Source: an uncultured Lachnospiraceae bacterium (GTDB lineage: Bacteria > Bacillota_A > Clostridia > Lachnospirales > Lachnospiraceae). Taken from it: a stretch of 7,463 nt of DNA. The notes below the pieces were generated by a model. That model worked only from the letters and a program-made list of their open reading frames with translations. It was not told where the DNA came from and did no database searches. Of the stretch, positions 6,114-7,463 are shown in pieces. The stretch is from the NCBI GenBank assembly GCA_910577835.1, contig CAJTOU010000087.1, positions 1-7,463 of the forward strand, read 5' to 3'. The position numbers and the translations under genes are program-made. Position 1 is the first letter of the stretch. Each line of letters starts with the position of its first letter.

Positions 6114-7337
6114 TTATATGTCTGAAACTATTTTTACTATTTCAATAATCACTTGTACCATTTTTTCCATTGAATCTACGGGAATATATTCATATTTCCC
6201 ATGAAAATTATGTCCCCCTGTGGACAGATTCGGGCAGGGAAGTCCCATATAAGACAGTCTGGCTCCGTCTGTACCGCCTCTAATCGGTACCACCGAAGGG
6301 GTTACACCACATTTTTTCATTGCCTCCCTCGCATATTCCACAATATGCATACAGGATTCTATTTTCTCTTTCATATTATAATAAGAATCAGTAATTATAA
6401 GCTCTATTGTTCCATCCCCATATTTTTGATTCATATAACCCCTGATATGTTCTGCACATTCCTTACGTTCCTGAAATTTTTTCATAGAATGGTCTCTGAT
6501 AATATAAGAAAGAACGGTCTGACTTTCATCGCCCTTTATTTCACAGAGATGATAAAATCCCTCATACCCTTCTGTACAGGCAGGAATTTCAGCAGAAGGA
6601 AGCATGCCATTAAACTCCATTGCCATAAGAGCGGCATTTTTCATTTTATTTTTTGCCTCCCCCGGATGAATATTTACACCATTGACAATTACCTTCATAG
6701 AAGCAGCATTAAAATTCTCATATTCAAGCTCTCCTAACTGTCCTCCATCTATTGTATAGGCATAATCAGCTCCAAATCCTTCTACATCAAATAAATCGGC
6801 TCCTCTGCCTATTTCTTCATCAGGAGTAAATGCAATTTTTATTTCATTATGTGGAATGTGTTCTTCTGTAATTCTGCTGACTGCGGTAATGATTTCTGCA
6901 ATTCCCGCCTTGTCATCACTTCCAAGCAAAGTAGTTCCATCTGTTACAATCAATGTCTGTCCCTTATATTGTGAAAGATGTTCAAATTCTGAAACCTTCA
7001 TAATAATATTTTTTTCTTTATTTAAAACAATATCCCTGCCATCATAATTTTTTATTAATTGTGGTTTGATATTTTCTCCTGAAAATGCGGGAGCTGTGTC
7101 CATATGTGCAATAAATCCAATGATTTCTCCATTCTTCATACCTTCGGATGCATTAATAGAAGCATAAACATAACCATGCTTATCCATATATGCATAATCT
7201 GCTCCGGCTTTTTTCAGTTCCTCCACAAGCAGCTCTGCCATTTGCCGCTGATTGTCTGTGCTTGGACAATGCTGATTTTCCTCATCAGATTGTGTGTTTA
7301 TTTTAATATACTCTAAAAAACGTTCTGTTACATTCAT
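6114..7337 (-). CDS. pepT: Peptidase T (tripeptide aminopeptidase, M20B)
   Basis: 407-residue cytoplasmic zinc aminopeptidase that removes the N-terminal residue of tripeptides; full length for the family (about 405-410). Metal and catalytic residues follow the PepT pattern: H78 and the adjacent-metal D80 in AHMDTAP, bridging D141 in LLGSDDKAG, catalytic E174 with ligand E175 in FTPDEEIGRGAD, D197 in YTIDGG, and H379 in GGHNFHGKYE. RGGTDGARLSYMGLPCPNL (353-371) is the conserved substrate-domain boundary segment. The ATG at 7335-7337 is supported by GGAGG at 7344-7348, six bases upstream. It is first in a probable two-gene transcript with the glycosyltransferase; the functional link between peptide salvage and the glycosyltransferase is not obvious. 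Its upstream region is the 52-bp repeat array, whose TATAAT elements point towards it. Confidence 0.95.
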   Translation of the reverse strand: MNVTERFLEYIKINTQSDEENQHCPSTDNQRQMAELLVEELKKAGADYAYMDKHGYVYASINASEGMKNGEIIGFIAHMDTAPAFSGENIKPQLIKNYDGRDIVLNKEKNIIMKVSEFEHLSQYKGQTLIVTDGTTLLGSDDKAGIAEIITAVSRITEEHIPHNEIKIAFTPDEEIGRGADLFDVEGFGADYAYTIDGGQLGELEYENFNAASMKVIVNGVNIHPGEAKNKMKNAALMAMEFNGMLPSAEIPACTEGYEGFYHLCEIKGDESQTVLSYIIRDHSMKKFQERKECAEHIRGYMNQKYGDGTIELIITDSYYNMKEKIESCMHIVEYAREAMKKCGVTPSVVPIRGGTDGARLSYMGLPCPNLSTGGHNFHGKYEYIPVDSMEKMVQVIIEIVKIVSDI

Positions 7338-7356
7338 ATTTTACCTCCAGACTAAT

Positions 7357-7463
7357 GTCATCAAACTACGCTTTGCTTCGTCTGATGACATTATACCATA
7401 ATAAATAGGTCATCAAACTACGCTTTGCTTCGTCTGATGACATTATACCATAATAAATAGGTC
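7357..7463. repeat. 52-bp tandem repeat array upstream of pepT (runs off window)
   Basis: Two identical 52-bp copies (7357-7408 and 7409-7460) and the first three bases of a third (7461-7463). Each copy begins with a 33-bp near-palindrome: arms GTCATCAAAC and GTCTGATGAC around a 13-base loop, followed by a 19-bp AT-rich segment. Read as minus-strand RNA the arms pair over 10 bp with one G-U wobble; as plus-strand RNA the same position is an A-C mismatch, so the fold favours the pepT direction. Total copy number is unknown because the array is cut by the window edge. Confidence 0.92.
7390..7417 (-). promoter_or_regulatory. Repeat-borne promoter candidate for pepT
   Basis: The minus strand has TATAAT at 7390-7395 with an upstream TGG (extended -10). 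The nearest -35-like hexamer is TTTGAT (7412-7417, 16-base spacer) or TTGATG (7411-7416, 15-base spacer), supplied by the neighbouring repeat copy. The start would be near 7383, inside the hairpin arm of the first copy. The same -10 recurs 52 bases away at 7442-7447. A perfect extended -10 makes a promoter plausible despite the weak -35. Confidence 0.6.

Noticed and set aside
6201..6737. Plus-strand open frame of 178 codons opposite pepT.
   Set aside because: It is antisense to a clearly conserved gene, has no recognisable domain, and its composition (rich in Ile, Phe, His, Cys) is typical of a shadow frame.
7373..7402. Divergent plus-strand promoter in the 52-bp repeat (TTGCTT, 18 bases, CATAAT).
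   Set aside because: Both hexamers are imperfect, the spacing is off optimum, and the plus-strand direction leads into antisense of nearby pepT. It could be chance in AT-rich DNA.
7357..7463. The repeats at the right edge could be the start of a CRISPR array.
   Set aside because: The whole 52-bp unit, including the part between palindromes, is identical between copies. CRISPR spacers differ, so this is a simple tandem repeat.

Overview
The window reads as a chromosomal segment of a low-GC anaerobic Firmicute, most likely a Clostridia/Lachnospiraceae-type gut bacterium. This rests on the AT-rich sequence, strong AGGAGG-type ribosome binding sites, sigma-A-like promoters, a T-box leader on an aminoacyl-tRNA synthetase gene, and the protein families present. 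The taxonomic call is an inference. All five intact or partial genes are on the minus strand, so transcription runs from the right end of the window to the left. The only plus-strand gene trace is a broken acetyltransferase remnant.

Right to left: (1) 7357-7463 holds a 52-bp tandem repeat, two full copies plus the first bases of a third cut by the window end. Each copy carries a hairpin and a TATAAT -10 element pointing at the next gene. (2) pepT (6114-7337, tripeptide aminopeptidase) is followed after 11 nt by a GT4 glycosyltransferase (4945-6102) resembling diacylglycerol glucosyltransferases; the two look like one operon. (3) 4679-4944 contains a remnant of a maltose/galactoside O-acetyltransferase on the plus strand and, beside it, a minus-strand promoter overlapped by a near-consensus LexA (SOS) box. 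(4) That promoter drives a two-gene unit: a radical SAM protein of the 'DNA modification/repair' type (3074-4678) with an unusual in-frame repeat-rich insertion, then its regular partner, a DUF4130/TIGR03915-type protein (2211-3029). (5) 1719-2210 is the promoter and long T-box leader of valS, with a valine specifier codon GUA. (6) valS (1-1718) encodes the N-terminal 572 residues of valyl-tRNA synthetase; the rest lies outside the window.

The most interesting system is the radical SAM plus DUF4130 pair. Its biochemical activity is, as far as I know, not established. A near-consensus LexA site over its promoter gives sequence support for a DNA-damage role. The stop codon of the second gene lies inside the -35 hexamer of the valS promoter, so read-through transcripts from this unit would pass directly into the valS T-box. 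Valine-tRNA charging could therefore also limit read-through from the repair genes. The 52-bp promoter-carrying repeats upstream of pepT are a second unexplained structure.
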